In this document: piece by piece, positions 55,187 to 63,393 of the stretch
Numbering within the stretch: position 1 is the stretch's first letter
Layout: every line of letters begins with the position of its first letter
Origin: Bradyrhizobium sp. ISRA464
GTDB taxonomy: Bacteria; Pseudomonadota; Alphaproteobacteria; Rhizobiales; Xanthobacteraceae
DNA length: 64,000 nucleotides
NCBI RefSeq assembly: GCF_029910095.1
Contig: NZ_CP094526.1
Coordinates: forward strand, 2,418,001-2,482,000
Reading direction: 5' to 3'
The notes under the pieces: generated by a model
The model's input: the letters and a program-made list of their open reading frames with translations, nothing else
The model's database searches: none
Told to the model about the DNA's origin: nothing
Translations under genes and position numbers: made by a program

Positions 55187-55600
55187 ATGAGCAAACTGAT
55201 TGTCCGCGCCGGCGAGTTCACCTTTGACGCCCGTTTCGAGGAGCAGCTCGCGCCGAAGACGGTCGCCGCCTTCCGCAAGGCGATGCCGTTCGAGAGCCAG
55301 GCGATCCATGTCCGCTGGAGCGGCGAGGGCGTCTGGATGCCGCTCGGCGATCTCGATTTCGGTGTCTCCTACGAGAACCATACCAGCTACCCGGCGCCGG
55401 GCCAGATCATCCTCTACCCCGGCGGCATCAGCGAGACCGAGATCCTGCTCGCCTATGGCGGCGTGCATTTCGCCAGCAAGATGGGCCAGCTCGCCGGCAA
55501 CCATTTCATCACCCTGACCTCGGGGCTGGAGAACCTCACCGCCTTCGGCAAGACCGTGCTCTGGAAGGGCGCGCAGACGATCCGCTTCGAGGAAGTGTGA
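55187..55600 (+). CDS. DUF3830 family protein
   Basis: A 137-residue cyclophilin-like beta protein: MSKLIVRAGEFTFDARFEEQLAPKTVAAFRKAMPFESQAIHVRWSGEGVW, with GISETEILLAYGGVHFASKMGQLAGNHFITLTSGLENL. DUF3830 proteins often accompany purine/allantoin breakdown genes, as here: the deacetylase-like gene starts one base after this stop, and an M20 amidohydrolase follows. Open frame extends upstream, but ATG at 55187 (after AGAGATCG) starts the domain. Function unproven. Confidence 0.88.
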   Translation: MSKLIVRAGEFTFDARFEEQLAPKTVAAFRKAMPFESQAIHVRWSGEGVWMPLGDLDFGVSYENHTSYPAPGQIILYPGGISETEILLAYGGVHFASKMGQLAGNHFITLTSGLENLTAFGKTVLWKGAQTIRFEEV

Positions 55601-55601
55601 T

Positions 55602-56540
55602 GTGACCGAGCCCCGCTATCCGCGCGATCTCCGCGGCTATGGCCGCAATCCGCCCGATCCGAAGTGGCCGGATGGGGCGCGGGTTGCCGTGCAGTTCGTG
55701 GTCAATTTCGAGGAGGGCGGCGAAAACAACGTCCTGCATGGTGACCGCGCCTCGGAGGCGTTTCTCTCGGATGTGCTCGGCGCGCAGCCCTGGGTCGGGC
55801 AACGCCACGCCAATATCGAATCGATGTTCGAATATGGCTCGCGTGCGGGCTTCTGGCGGCTGTGGCGGATATTCACCGAGCGCAAGATGCCGGTCACGGT
55901 GTTCGGCGTCGCGATGGCGCTGAAGCGCAACCCGGACGTTGTCGCAGCGATGCAGGAGGCGGGCTGGGATATCGCAAGCCACAGCCTGCGCTGGGTCGAG
56001 CACAAGGACATGTCGGAGGCCGAGGAGCGCGAGGAGATCGCCCGCGCCATCGCCGTCCACACCGAGGCGACCGGCGTGCGGCCGCTCGGCTGGTACACCG
56101 GCCGCTCCTCGATCAACACGCTGCGGCTGCTGATGGAAGCCGGCGGCCTGCGTTATCTCTGCGACTCCTACGCCGACGATCTGCCGTACTGGATCAAGGC
56201 TCCGGAAACCGAGCCGCATCTGGTGATCCCCTACACGCTCGATGCCAACGACATGCGCTTCGTCAACCCGCAGGGCTTCGGCGGCGGCGACGAGTTCTAC
56301 ACCTATCTGAAGGACAGTTTCGACGTGCTCTATGCCGAGGGCGCGACGTCGCCGAAGATGATGTCGATCGGCCTGCATTGCCGGGTGGTCGGCCGCCCCG
56401 GCCGTGCTGCCGCGCTGATGCGCTTCCTTGACTATATCCAGAAGCACGAGCGGGTCTGGGTGCCGACCCGGCTTGCGATCGCCGAGCACTGGCACGCCCA
56501 TCTGAAGCATCTGGCGGACAATGCGTTTGAGATCGGATAG
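55602..56540 (+). CDS. polysaccharide-deacetylase-family protein (PuuE/allantoinase-like)
   Basis: A 312-residue NodB-fold protein of the PuuE subgroup, which includes metal-poor allantoinases. Key stretches: ARVAVQFVVNFEEGGENNVLHGD, SMFEYGSRAGFWRLWRIFTERKMPVTVFGVAMALKRNPDVVAAMQEAGWDIASHSLRWVEHKDMSEAEE and ACRIAEHWHAHL-like C-terminus. GTG at 55602 starts one base after the DUF3830 stop. With the downstream M20 enzyme it suggests ureide or allantoin degradation. Confidence 0.88.
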   Translation: MTEPRYPRDLRGYGRNPPDPKWPDGARVAVQFVVNFEEGGENNVLHGDRASEAFLSDVLGAQPWVGQRHANIESMFEYGSRAGFWRLWRIFTERKMPVTVFGVAMALKRNPDVVAAMQEAGWDIASHSLRWVEHKDMSEAEEREEIARAIAVHTEATGVRPLGWYTGRSSINTLRLLMEAGGLRYLCDSYADDLPYWIKAPETEPHLVIPYTLDANDMRFVNPQGFGGGDEFYTYLKDSFDVLYAEGATSPKMMSIGLHCRVVGRPGRAAALMRFLDYIQKHERVWVPTRLAIAEHWHAHLKHLADNAFEIG

Positions 56541-56804
56541 CATGCCATCGGTGCGAGCGCGGTCGCGTCAGTGTGTCGCGAGTGTTCCAAGCCGGGAAAC
56601 GTCATCGTACGCAATGCTGAGCAGCCTACCAGCCGGCGGTGTGTGGGCGAGGCCTCTGTCGGGACGGCGCGAGACCAGCGAATTGCCGGCCGGTGAATCG
56701 AACCGGGCGTACCGCTTGGTGAGACAGCGTAGCGGCCTTGCGAGCCGGGCGATTGGCGCTGAGTTCGGACCAACGGGATCGGCACGGTCACGCACAGGAC
56801 GAGT

Positions 56805-58073
56805 ATGAGCGAGATGAGTACAGCAGCCGGAAGCGAGCGGTCATCGCTCGGCGAAGAGATCGTGGCGCGGATCGATGCGCTCGCTGCGATCTCCGAAACG
56901 CCTGAGCATCTGGCGCGGATCTTCCTGACCGAAGAGCACCGCAAGGCCGCCGATCTGATCCTGTCGTGGATGCGTGAGGCCGGCATGAGCGCGCATCTCG
57001 ACGCGATCGGCAATGTCTGCGGCCGCTACGAGGGCGAGCGGCCGGACCTGCCGTGCCTGATGGTCGGCTCGCATTACGATACGGTGCGCGATGCCGGCAA
57101 ATGGGACGGTCCGCTCGGCGTCATCACGGCGATCGCCTGCGTCGCTAATCTGAACCGGCGTGGCAAGCGGCTGCCATTCGCGGTCGAGGTTGTGGGCTTT
57201 GCGGACGAGGAGGGTGTGCGCTTCGCCTCGACCCTGCTCGGCAGCCGCGCGGTAGCCGGCACGTTCGACGAGAGCGTGCTCAACACGTGCGACCGCGCCG
57301 GCACATCGATACGTGATGCGCTGATCGAGTTCGGGCTCGATCCCGATCACATCGGCAAGGCGGCGCGCGCCCGCCGCGAGCTGCTCGGCTATGTCGAGTT
57401 GCACATCGAGCAGGGGCCGGTGCTGGAAGAGAAGGGATTACCTGTCGGCGTCGTCACCGCGATCGCGGGCGCGACCCGGCTCGTGGCCAACCTCACCGGT
57501 GTCGCCGGCCACGCCGGCACCGTGCCGATGGCGTTGCGGCGCGACGCACTGACCGGTGCGGCGGAATGCATCGGTGCGATCGAGGACTTCTGCAAGGCCG
57601 ACAAGGCTGGCCTCGTCGGCACCGTCGGCTGTATCAGCGCGATGCCGGGCGCGACCAACGTGATCCCCGGAAAAGTCTCCTTCACCATGGATATCCGCTC
57701 GCAAAGCGATGCGCATCGCGAGCGCGCGGTGGCCGATATCTTGCAGCGGATCGAGGCGATCGCAAAACGCCGCGAGCTGACGCTGCAGGTCGATGTCACC
57801 CATGATAACCGCAGCGTGCCCTGCGCGCCGTGGCTGACGTCGCAGATCGCCGACGCCGTCACGGCCGAAGGCTTTCCCGCGTTCGAGCTGCCGAGCGGCG
57901 CAGGGCATGACGGCATGGCGATGGTCGATATCGCCGATATCGGCATGATCTTCGTGCGCTGCCGCGGCGGGATCAGTCACAACCCGGCCGAGCATGTCGA
58001 ACTCGCCGACGCCGAGACCGGCGCGCGGGTGCTGCTGCTCTTTATCGAGAACTTCCGGCCGCAGCCGGCCTGA
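56805..58073 (+). CDS. M20 family Zn amidohydrolase (allantoate/carbamoyl amidohydrolase)
   Basis: A 422-residue binuclear-zinc hydrolase of the hydantoinase/carbamoylase group. Metal ligands: His and Asp in MVGSHYDTVRDAGKWDGPLGVI near residue 85, Glu pair in VGFADEEGVRFASTLLGSRAV near residue 130, His in ELHIEQGPVLEEKGLPVGVVTAIAG near residue 195, and His in VGHRGGISHNPAEHVE-type C-terminus. Dimerisation domain in the middle. Substrate is probably allantoate or an N-carbamoyl amino acid; the DUF3830 and PuuE-like neighbours favour allantoate. ATG at 56805 follows AGGACGAG. Confidence 0.9.
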   Translation: MSEMSTAAGSERSSLGEEIVARIDALAAISETPEHLARIFLTEEHRKAADLILSWMREAGMSAHLDAIGNVCGRYEGERPDLPCLMVGSHYDTVRDAGKWDGPLGVITAIACVANLNRRGKRLPFAVEVVGFADEEGVRFASTLLGSRAVAGTFDESVLNTCDRAGTSIRDALIEFGLDPDHIGKAARARRELLGYVELHIEQGPVLEEKGLPVGVVTAIAGATRLVANLTGVAGHAGTVPMALRRDALTGAAECIGAIEDFCKADKAGLVGTVGCISAMPGATNVIPGKVSFTMDIRSQSDAHRERAVADILQRIEAIAKRRELTLQVDVTHDNRSVPCAPWLTSQIADAVTAEGFPAFELPSGAGHDGMAMVDIADIGMIFVRCRGGISHNPAEHVELADAETGARVLLLFIENFRPQPA

Positions 58074-58095
58074 GAAGTTGTGCACCGTCGCAGTT

Positions 58096-58218
58096 CGTCA
58101 TCGCGAGGCGCGATAGCGACGAAGCAATACATCTGTCCAAGCTTGCGGACAGATGGATTGCTTCGCGGAGCCTGTCATCGGGCGCGCGGGCGCGCGACCC
58201 GTTGGCTCACAATGACGG
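58096..58218. repeat. CGTCATTGCGAG-type palindromic repeat, diverged copy
   Basis: 123-bp element with ends CGTCATCGCGAGG and ACAATGACGG and inner pair GAAGCAATaCATCTGTCC / GGACAGATGGATTGCTTC. Corresponds to the 12601-12719 element but with a different centre and right arm (GGGCGCGCGGGCGCGCG). Confidence 0.82.
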
Positions 58219-58418
58219 CGGAAAGGCAACGCACGTGGTCCCACGCCGTTCGCTGCTAGCCGCAGGACCGGGCCTGGATCGGGCATTTTCGGGCGTCGGA
58301 GAAGGAAACTCTCCTCCGGCCTCGTCGCGCAAAAGACCCTTCCAACCCGCCCGCGCAAAAGGCATTGCGCTACCCTTGCTTCCGCACCCGTTGTCGCGAC
58401 ATCTTCAGGGTATCCCAG

Positions 58419-58652
58419 ATGGTCGCAACAATGAGCCAATCCGCATTCGATCCCTTCGGCGAGCCGGTCCCCGCAATCGATCCTTCGATCGCGAGCGGTC
58501 GCACGTCGAATTGGCTGAAGACGGCGGGCACCAGCGTGTTTTGGGCGCTGGTCGTCGGCATCGTGCTGGCGCGCGCCGTCTACTTCGAGCCCGGCGTGTT
58601 CAGCTTCGAGCATGCCGTTGCCTGGGCGCAGGGTCTGTTCGCCGCACTTTGA
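58419..58652 (+). CDS. small single-pass membrane protein
   Basis: A 77-residue protein: about 35 polar residues (SQSAFDPFGEPVPAIDPSIASGR), one transmembrane helix around TSVFWALVVGIVLARAVYF, then a short amphipathic end. CAGGG lies 8 nt before ATG at 58419; ATG at 58431 is also possible. Its 3' end overlaps the convergent lysR gene by 53 bp. Family not recognised. Confidence 0.6.
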   Translation: MVATMSQSAFDPFGEPVPAIDPSIASGRTSNWLKTAGTSVFWALVVGIVLARAVYFEPGVFSFEHAVAWAQGLFAAL

Positions 58653-59571
58653 GCGCCGGCTTGCGCGGCGCCATCTTCGCGGCTTGCGTCTCCCGAATGA
58701 TCCCTTCGAACGCAACCGCCGCCGGCACCTCCAGCCGGCCGGGCGATTTGAGCTGCCACAGCGTGCGCTCGATGTGGACGCCCTTGATCGGGATCACCTT
58801 CAGTTTTCCAAGCCTGACCTGATCGTCGATCGTCGCCATCGATACCATCGCCACGCCGACGCCTGCGGCCACCGCCTGCTTGATCGCCTCGGTGCTGCCG
58901 ATTTCGAGTGTCCGTTGCGGCTCGACGCGGTGGGCGGCAAACGCCTGCGCGACCACCTCGCGCGTCCCTGAGCCGGGCTCGCGCACGATCAGGATCTCGT
59001 CGTTGAGCAGACGGATGTCGATCGGCCCTGCGGCTGCCGCGAAGCGGTGGTCGGGGCCTGCGATCAGGCCCATCACGTCGGTGCGCCAGGCCGCGCTGGT
59101 CAGGTTCTCGTCTTCCACGGGACCCTCGACGAGGGCGATCTCGATTTCATGCCCCAGCATCAGTGCGGCGATGTCGCTGGTGTTGGCGCTGACCACGTGC
59201 AGGTCGATACCGGGAAAGGCGCGGTGAAAGATGCCGAGATATTCCGGGATCATGTAGGTCGCGATCGTCGTGCTGGCGCCGATCCGCAGCGAGCCGCTGT
59301 CGAGGTTGCGCAGCGCCTGCAACTCGTCCTCCGCGGCCCGCTCGGCCGCGAACAGCGTTTCCGCATGCCGGGCCAGCGCGGCGCCCTCCCGGGTCGGGCG
59401 CACTCCCTTGGGCGTGCGGTCGAGCAGGCGGCAGCCGACCTGCAACTCGAAATCGCGCACACCCTTGGAGATCGCCGGCTGGCTGATGTGCAGCAGGTCG
59501 GCGGCGCGGGAGAAACTCCCGGTCTTCGCCACGGCCGCGAACAGGCGGAGGAGATGCAGGTTGAGGGACAT
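58600..59571 (-). CDS. LysR family transcriptional regulator
   Basis: A 323-residue LTTR: HTH MSLNLHLLRLFAAVAKTGSFSRAADLLHISQPAISKGVRDFELQVGCRLLDR, then the periplasmic-binding-like inducer domain (GASTTIATYMIPEYLGIFHRAFPGIDLHVV). It is divergent from a YeiH-family membrane protein gene 86 bp away, a common LysR/YeiH arrangement in proteobacteria, so it most likely activates that gene. The C-terminal 25 residues are basic and overlap a convergent small gene. Confidence 0.93.
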   Translation of the reverse strand: MSLNLHLLRLFAAVAKTGSFSRAADLLHISQPAISKGVRDFELQVGCRLLDRTPKGVRPTREGAALARHAETLFAAERAAEDELQALRNLDSGSLRIGASTTIATYMIPEYLGIFHRAFPGIDLHVVSANTSDIAALMLGHEIEIALVEGPVEDENLTSAAWRTDVMGLIAGPDHRFAAAAGPIDIRLLNDEILIVREPGSGTREVVAQAFAAHRVEPQRTLEIGSTEAIKQAVAAGVGVAMVSMATIDDQVRLGKLKVIPIKGVHIERTLWQLKSPGRLEVPAAVAFEGIIRETQAAKMAPRKPALKVRRTDPAPRQRHARS

Positions 59572-59657
59572 AACTTCTCTCTATCGGGGCAATCCGAAAA
59601 GATATTAGCCAAAGAGCGCGCGATGGCGCATAAAATCTTCTCCGAAAAGGAGATCTC

Positions 59658-60719
59658 GTGCCGGAACCATCCAACGATCAGGGGCAGAAGCAGGACCCGC
59701 TCAAGCGGGCATTCCACCTCATTCCAGGCATCCTCCTCTGTGGAGTGATCACGGTCATCTCGCTCGGCGTCCAGGCCGCGGAGGAGCGCATCTTCGACCA
59801 TCCCTATATCGAGGCCCTGGTCGTTGCGATCCTTCTGGGCATGGCGGTGCGCACCGTTTGGCAGCCATCGGAGGGCTGGCGCTCCGGCATCGCCTTCAGC
59901 GCCAAGCAGTTGCTCGAGGTCGCCGTGATGCTGCTTGGCGCCTCCATCAGCTTCGCGGCCATCGTGGCGTCGGGCTATCTCCTGATCAGCGCGATCGCGG
60001 TGACCGTCGTCATCATGCTGGCGGTGAGCTATGGCCTCAGCCGGATGCTCGGGCTCAAGGCAAAGCTCTCCGTCCTGATCGCTTGCGGCAATTCGATCTG
60101 CGGCAACTCCGCGATCGCGGCCGTTGCCCCCGTGATCGAGGCCGACGGCGACGACATCGCCTCATCGATCTCGTTCACGGCCATTCTCGGCGTGCTGATG
60201 GTACTGGGCCTGCCGCTGCTGATTCCGCTCTTGCAGCTCTCGGCCACGCAATACGGCATCCTGGCCGGGCTCACGGTCTACGCCGTGCCGCAGGTGCTGG
60301 CGGCGACGGTTCCTGCCGGCATCGTCAGCACGCAGCTCGGCACGCTGGTGAAGCTGGTGCGCGTTCTGATGCTGGGCCCGATCGTGGTCGGCCTCTCGCT
60401 GTTCGTCGCGCGGCGTCGCAGGCGCAAGGCGGACGCCACCAGGGCTGTGTCGATCAGCCCGTTCAAGCTGGTGCCCTGGTTCATCATCGGCTTTCTGGTG
60501 CTCGCCGCGCTGCGCTCGCTCCAGCTCGTGCCCGACATCGTGATCGCGCCGGTGACGAAGACCGCGGCGATCCTCACCGTCGTCTCGATGGCAGCGCTCG
60601 GGCTCGGCGTCGATGTGCGCGCGCTCTCGACTGTCGGAGGGCGGGTGACGGCAGCGGTCACGCTGTCGCTGCTGTTGCTGCTCGGCCTGAGCATTGGGCT
60701 GGTGCATTTCTTCAAGTAG
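59658..60719 (+). CDS. YeiH family putative sulfate exporter (UPF0324)
   Basis: A 353-residue membrane protein with about 10 helices: ...GILLCGVITVISLGVQAAEERIFDHPYIEALVVAILLGMAVRT, KQLLEVAVMLLGASISF, LIACGNSICGNSAIAAVAPVI (a conserved GNSICGNSA motif of the family), ATVPAGIVSTQLGTLVKLVRVLMLGP and LGVDVRALSTVGGRVTAAV. Members are linked to sulfonate/sulfate or taurine-type export. GTG at 59658 follows AAAGGAGA. Regulator: divergent LysR. Its stop abuts a truncated isochorismatase gene. Confidence 0.92.
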   Translation: MPEPSNDQGQKQDPLKRAFHLIPGILLCGVITVISLGVQAAEERIFDHPYIEALVVAILLGMAVRTVWQPSEGWRSGIAFSAKQLLEVAVMLLGASISFAAIVASGYLLISAIAVTVVIMLAVSYGLSRMLGLKAKLSVLIACGNSICGNSAIAAVAPVIEADGDDIASSISFTAILGVLMVLGLPLLIPLLQLSATQYGILAGLTVYAVPQVLAATVPAGIVSTQLGTLVKLVRVLMLGPIVVGLSLFVARRRRRKADATRAVSISPFKLVPWFIIGFLVLAALRSLQLVPDIVIAPVTKTAAILTVVSMAALGLGVDVRALSTVGGRVTAAVTLSLLLLLGLSIGLVHFFK

Positions 60720-61263
60720 CCGGGCAATGCCGCCGCCGGATTGTGGCCGATCGCCTCCGTCCTGCGCGCCGCGCGCGATGCCGGACTGCTCGTGATCCAC
60801 ACGCGCAAGGGCCATCTGCCCGATCCGTCCGACGCGCCGCCGGCCAAGGTCGAGCGCGGCGCGCCGTCGCTGCGGATCGGCGATCCCGGTCCGATGGGAC
60901 GAATCCTAGTCCGCGGCGAGGCGGGGCACGACATCATTCCTGAGCTCTATCCGTTCGACAGCGAGATCGTGATCGACAAGCCCGGCAAGGGTGCGTTCTA
61001 CGCCGCCGAGTTCGGCGATATCCTGCAGAAATACGACATCGAGAACCTGCTGGTCTGCGGCGTCACCACCGAGATCTGCGTCAACACCACCGTGCGCGAG
61101 GCCAACGACCGCGGGTTTCGCTGCGTCGTCATCTCCAACGGCTGCGCGTCCTATTTTCCGGAATTCCATGAGATGGGCCTGAAGATGATCAAGGCTCAGG
61201 GTGGCATTTTCGGTTGGGGGCACTCATTCCGAGGCGGTGCTAGAGGCATTGCGGGCGGCGTAA
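60720..61263 (+). pseudogene. isochorismatase-family (biuret/ureidoacrylate-type) cysteine hydrolase, broken at both ends
   Basis: The frame starts directly after the yeiH stop with [33 protein letters not shown] and is a good match to the middle of a cysteine hydrolase. It keeps [38 protein letters not shown] and the catalytic Cys in [21 protein letters not shown]. The first roughly 50 residues, with the catalytic Asp of the DMQxDF motif, are missing. At about 61214-61220 (GGTTGGGGGC) an extra G shifts the end; the alternative frame restores [13 protein letters not shown] and a stop at 61261. A remnant in a purine/ureide neighbourhood. Confidence 0.85.
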
Positions 61264-61418
61264 GCTCGCTCCTGAGAAATGCGGTGCACCATCGCCTTCG
61301 CGGTCGGTCGGCCTTTCTGTTGATCGTCCTGCAGGCACAGCTCGTGTCGGCGTGACTCTCCACATCGACTCCTGATAGCGTCCGGTCCGTTTTCTTGGTT
61401 CCGTTCAAAGACTGGTCG

Positions 61419-62522
61419 ATGTCAACATTCAACAATGCGCGCGGCCTTTTCTGGATCTTTGTTGCCTCCGATCAAGGATCAGCGCACGCCGATATTCCAC
61501 CGATCCATAACTATCATGAGGCCATCAAGGCGGCGCAGGCGTTGGATCGCAAGTACGGCCACAAGCGGGCCATCTGTCTCTCCGAGAGCGGGACCTTCAG
61601 ATCGAACAACAAGCCGCGAACCGAATTCCTGGAGATATGGTGGAATTCCGCGTGGAATGACGAGCGAGAACTGAAGACTCGCGGCTACGGCTTCTATGTG
61701 CCGGAAGTCGGCAGGAAGCGATGGGTCGAATATGAGCCGGAACTCGGCGCAGGCCCACCTGACGAAGATTTCGATCATGACGAGATCAAGCCGCCGCTCG
61801 ATCCGGTCGGGCATTTCCTGGTCATGGACAGGGTCGACGACGATGAGCCGGTCTGGACCGAATTTTTCGATTACGACGCGGCCCTGTCTCGCGCGAAGGA
61901 CCTGGCTCGAGACTCGACGCGGCGCGTGTCGATCTATGAATGGGCGCGGTTCAGGCTCGATGGAGAAGACAAGCACGAGACGATCGAGTTCTGGTGGAAC
62001 GACATGCAGAATGATCTCAACTGCTCTCCGCCAAAGACGAGAGGAATTGGACTGGTCTATCGCGAGGATAAAAGTCCGGTCTTTGTGAAATATGTGCCGT
62101 CACTTCCTGATGCCGACGATGAAGAGGGAGACGTCGAAGACAACATCGAGGAGGATCACGACGAAGCGGAGTACGTGAAGACGCATTGCGAGGAGTGTGG
62201 CAAGCGAATGCCGCTCTACGAGAAGCATGAGTACCGCTATGAGGAGCAGGTCGGCCGCTCGTCTGGACGGAGCCGCTTCGGCACGTCATCCCGCCGCAGG
62301 TCCTCGTCAGGCGGTCGCGCCTCATATTCGTCGGGCTCGTCCGCGTCCTATACAACCGGGCAGACCTACTATGCGACGCGTACGCTCGTTCTCTGCAAGG
62401 ACTGCTACGACGCATATGTCGAAGCCGACAGATGGACGCTCGGTGATTGGCTCGCCGTCATCTTCGGCGCAGCCGTATTGGTCGTCGGCGGTATCATAGC
62501 CTGGAGCCTGTTCAAGCACTGA
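61419..62522 (+). CDS. unrecognised protein: duplicated FxEhWWN domain, split zinc ribbon, C-terminal TM
   Basis: A 367-residue protein I cannot assign to a known family. Residues about 30-110 and 150-228 are related copies: (D/N)Y..A...A..L followed by TEFLEIWWNSAWNDE...KTRGYGFYV and HETIEFWWNDMQNDL...KTRGIGLVY, each ending with WVEYEPEL / FVKYVPSL. An acidic linker follows (231-250), then CEEC at 257-260 and CKDC at 326-329, likely one zinc ribbon split by a 60-residue Ser/Arg/Gly/Tyr-rich loop. A TM helix (343-362) is at the C-terminus, so domains are cytosolic or periplasmic tethered. ATG at 61419; GC is lower than neighbours. Confidence 0.85.
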   Translation: MSTFNNARGLFWIFVASDQGSAHADIPPIHNYHEAIKAAQALDRKYGHKRAICLSESGTFRSNNKPRTEFLEIWWNSAWNDERELKTRGYGFYVPEVGRKRWVEYEPELGAGPPDEDFDHDEIKPPLDPVGHFLVMDRVDDDEPVWTEFFDYDAALSRAKDLARDSTRRVSIYEWARFRLDGEDKHETIEFWWNDMQNDLNCSPPKTRGIGLVYREDKSPVFVKYVPSLPDADDEEGDVEDNIEEDHDEAEYVKTHCEECGKRMPLYEKHEYRYEEQVGRSSGRSRFGTSSRRRSSSGGRASYSSGSSASYTTGQTYYATRTLVLCKDCYDAYVEADRWTLGDWLAVIFGAAVLVVGGIIAWSLFKH

Positions 62523-62568
62523 CCGATGGTCGAGATCGGTCGGTGGCCGGGACGGATGACGTCTGTTA

Positions 62569-63393
62569 TCACCCGCCCTTCACTGCACCCGCGGTGAGAC
62601 CGGCGACGATCTGCCGCTGCGCCATCACGGTGAGCAGCAGAACCGGTGCCGTCACAATCAGCGCGGCGGCGGCGAGCGGGCCCCAGCTCAACTGGTCGAA
62701 CGAGATCATGTTGTAGACAGCGACCGGCAGCGTGCGCGTCTCGCGCCCGGCCAGCACGATACCGAACACGAAGTTGTTCCAGGAGAAGATCACCGCAAGG
62801 ATGAAGGCGACCGCAAGCCCCGGCTTGGCGATCGGCAGCGCGACATGGCGGAACACCTGCCAGCGCGTGGCGCCGTCGATCAGGGCGGCTTCCTCGAGCT
62901 CCAGCGGCGTGGTCTCGAAATAGCCGATCATGATCCAGATCACGATCGGCACCGTGACCACGAGATGGATGATGATCTGCGGCACCAGCGTGCCGAGCAG
63001 GCCGAGCCACTGGAACAGCAGGAACAGCGGGATCAGGTAGGACAGGCCCGGCGTGATGCGCGCGATCAGGATCACGATCGCGGATTTATGCGCGGCCATC
63101 CGTGCGATGCCGTAACCGGCGGGCACGCCGACCAGCATGGCGAGCCCGGTCGCAGAGCCGGTGACGATCAGGCTGTTGACGAAGTAGGTCAGGAAACGGT
63201 TGGAGGCGAGCACGTCGGCATAGTTCTTCCAGGCGAAATTCTCCGGGATGAACACCGGCGGATAGGCGGCGTTGTCGATCTCGAATTTCAGCGACAGCGA
63301 GGCCATCCAGAGGAAGAACAGGATCGCCGGCGAGACGATGACGAGCACCGACAGCCACAGCCCGATCCGCCCGAGGAGCTGACGCGGGTTCAT
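62569..63393 (-). CDS. carbohydrate-type ABC transporter permease (second)
   Basis: A 274-residue inner-membrane permease with about 6 helices. The EAA loop is EEAALIDGATRWQVFRHVALPIAKPG (Gly at the turn), which docks on the ATPase. Begins MNPRQLLGRIGLWLSVLVIVSPAILFFLWMASLSLKFE, typical of MalG-type subunits. ATG at 63393 overlaps the stop of the preceding permease gene by 4 bp. Its ATPase and binding protein lie outside the window; substrate unknown. Confidence 0.93.
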   Translation of the reverse strand: MNPRQLLGRIGLWLSVLVIVSPAILFFLWMASLSLKFEIDNAAYPPVFIPENFAWKNYADVLASNRFLTYFVNSLIVTGSATGLAMLVGVPAGYGIARMAAHKSAIVILIARITPGLSYLIPLFLLFQWLGLLGTLVPQIIIHLVVTVPIVIWIMIGYFETTPLELEEAALIDGATRWQVFRHVALPIAKPGLAVAFILAVIFSWNNFVFGIVLAGRETRTLPVAVYNMISFDQLSWGPLAAAALIVTAPVLLLTVMAQRQIVAGLTAGAVKGG

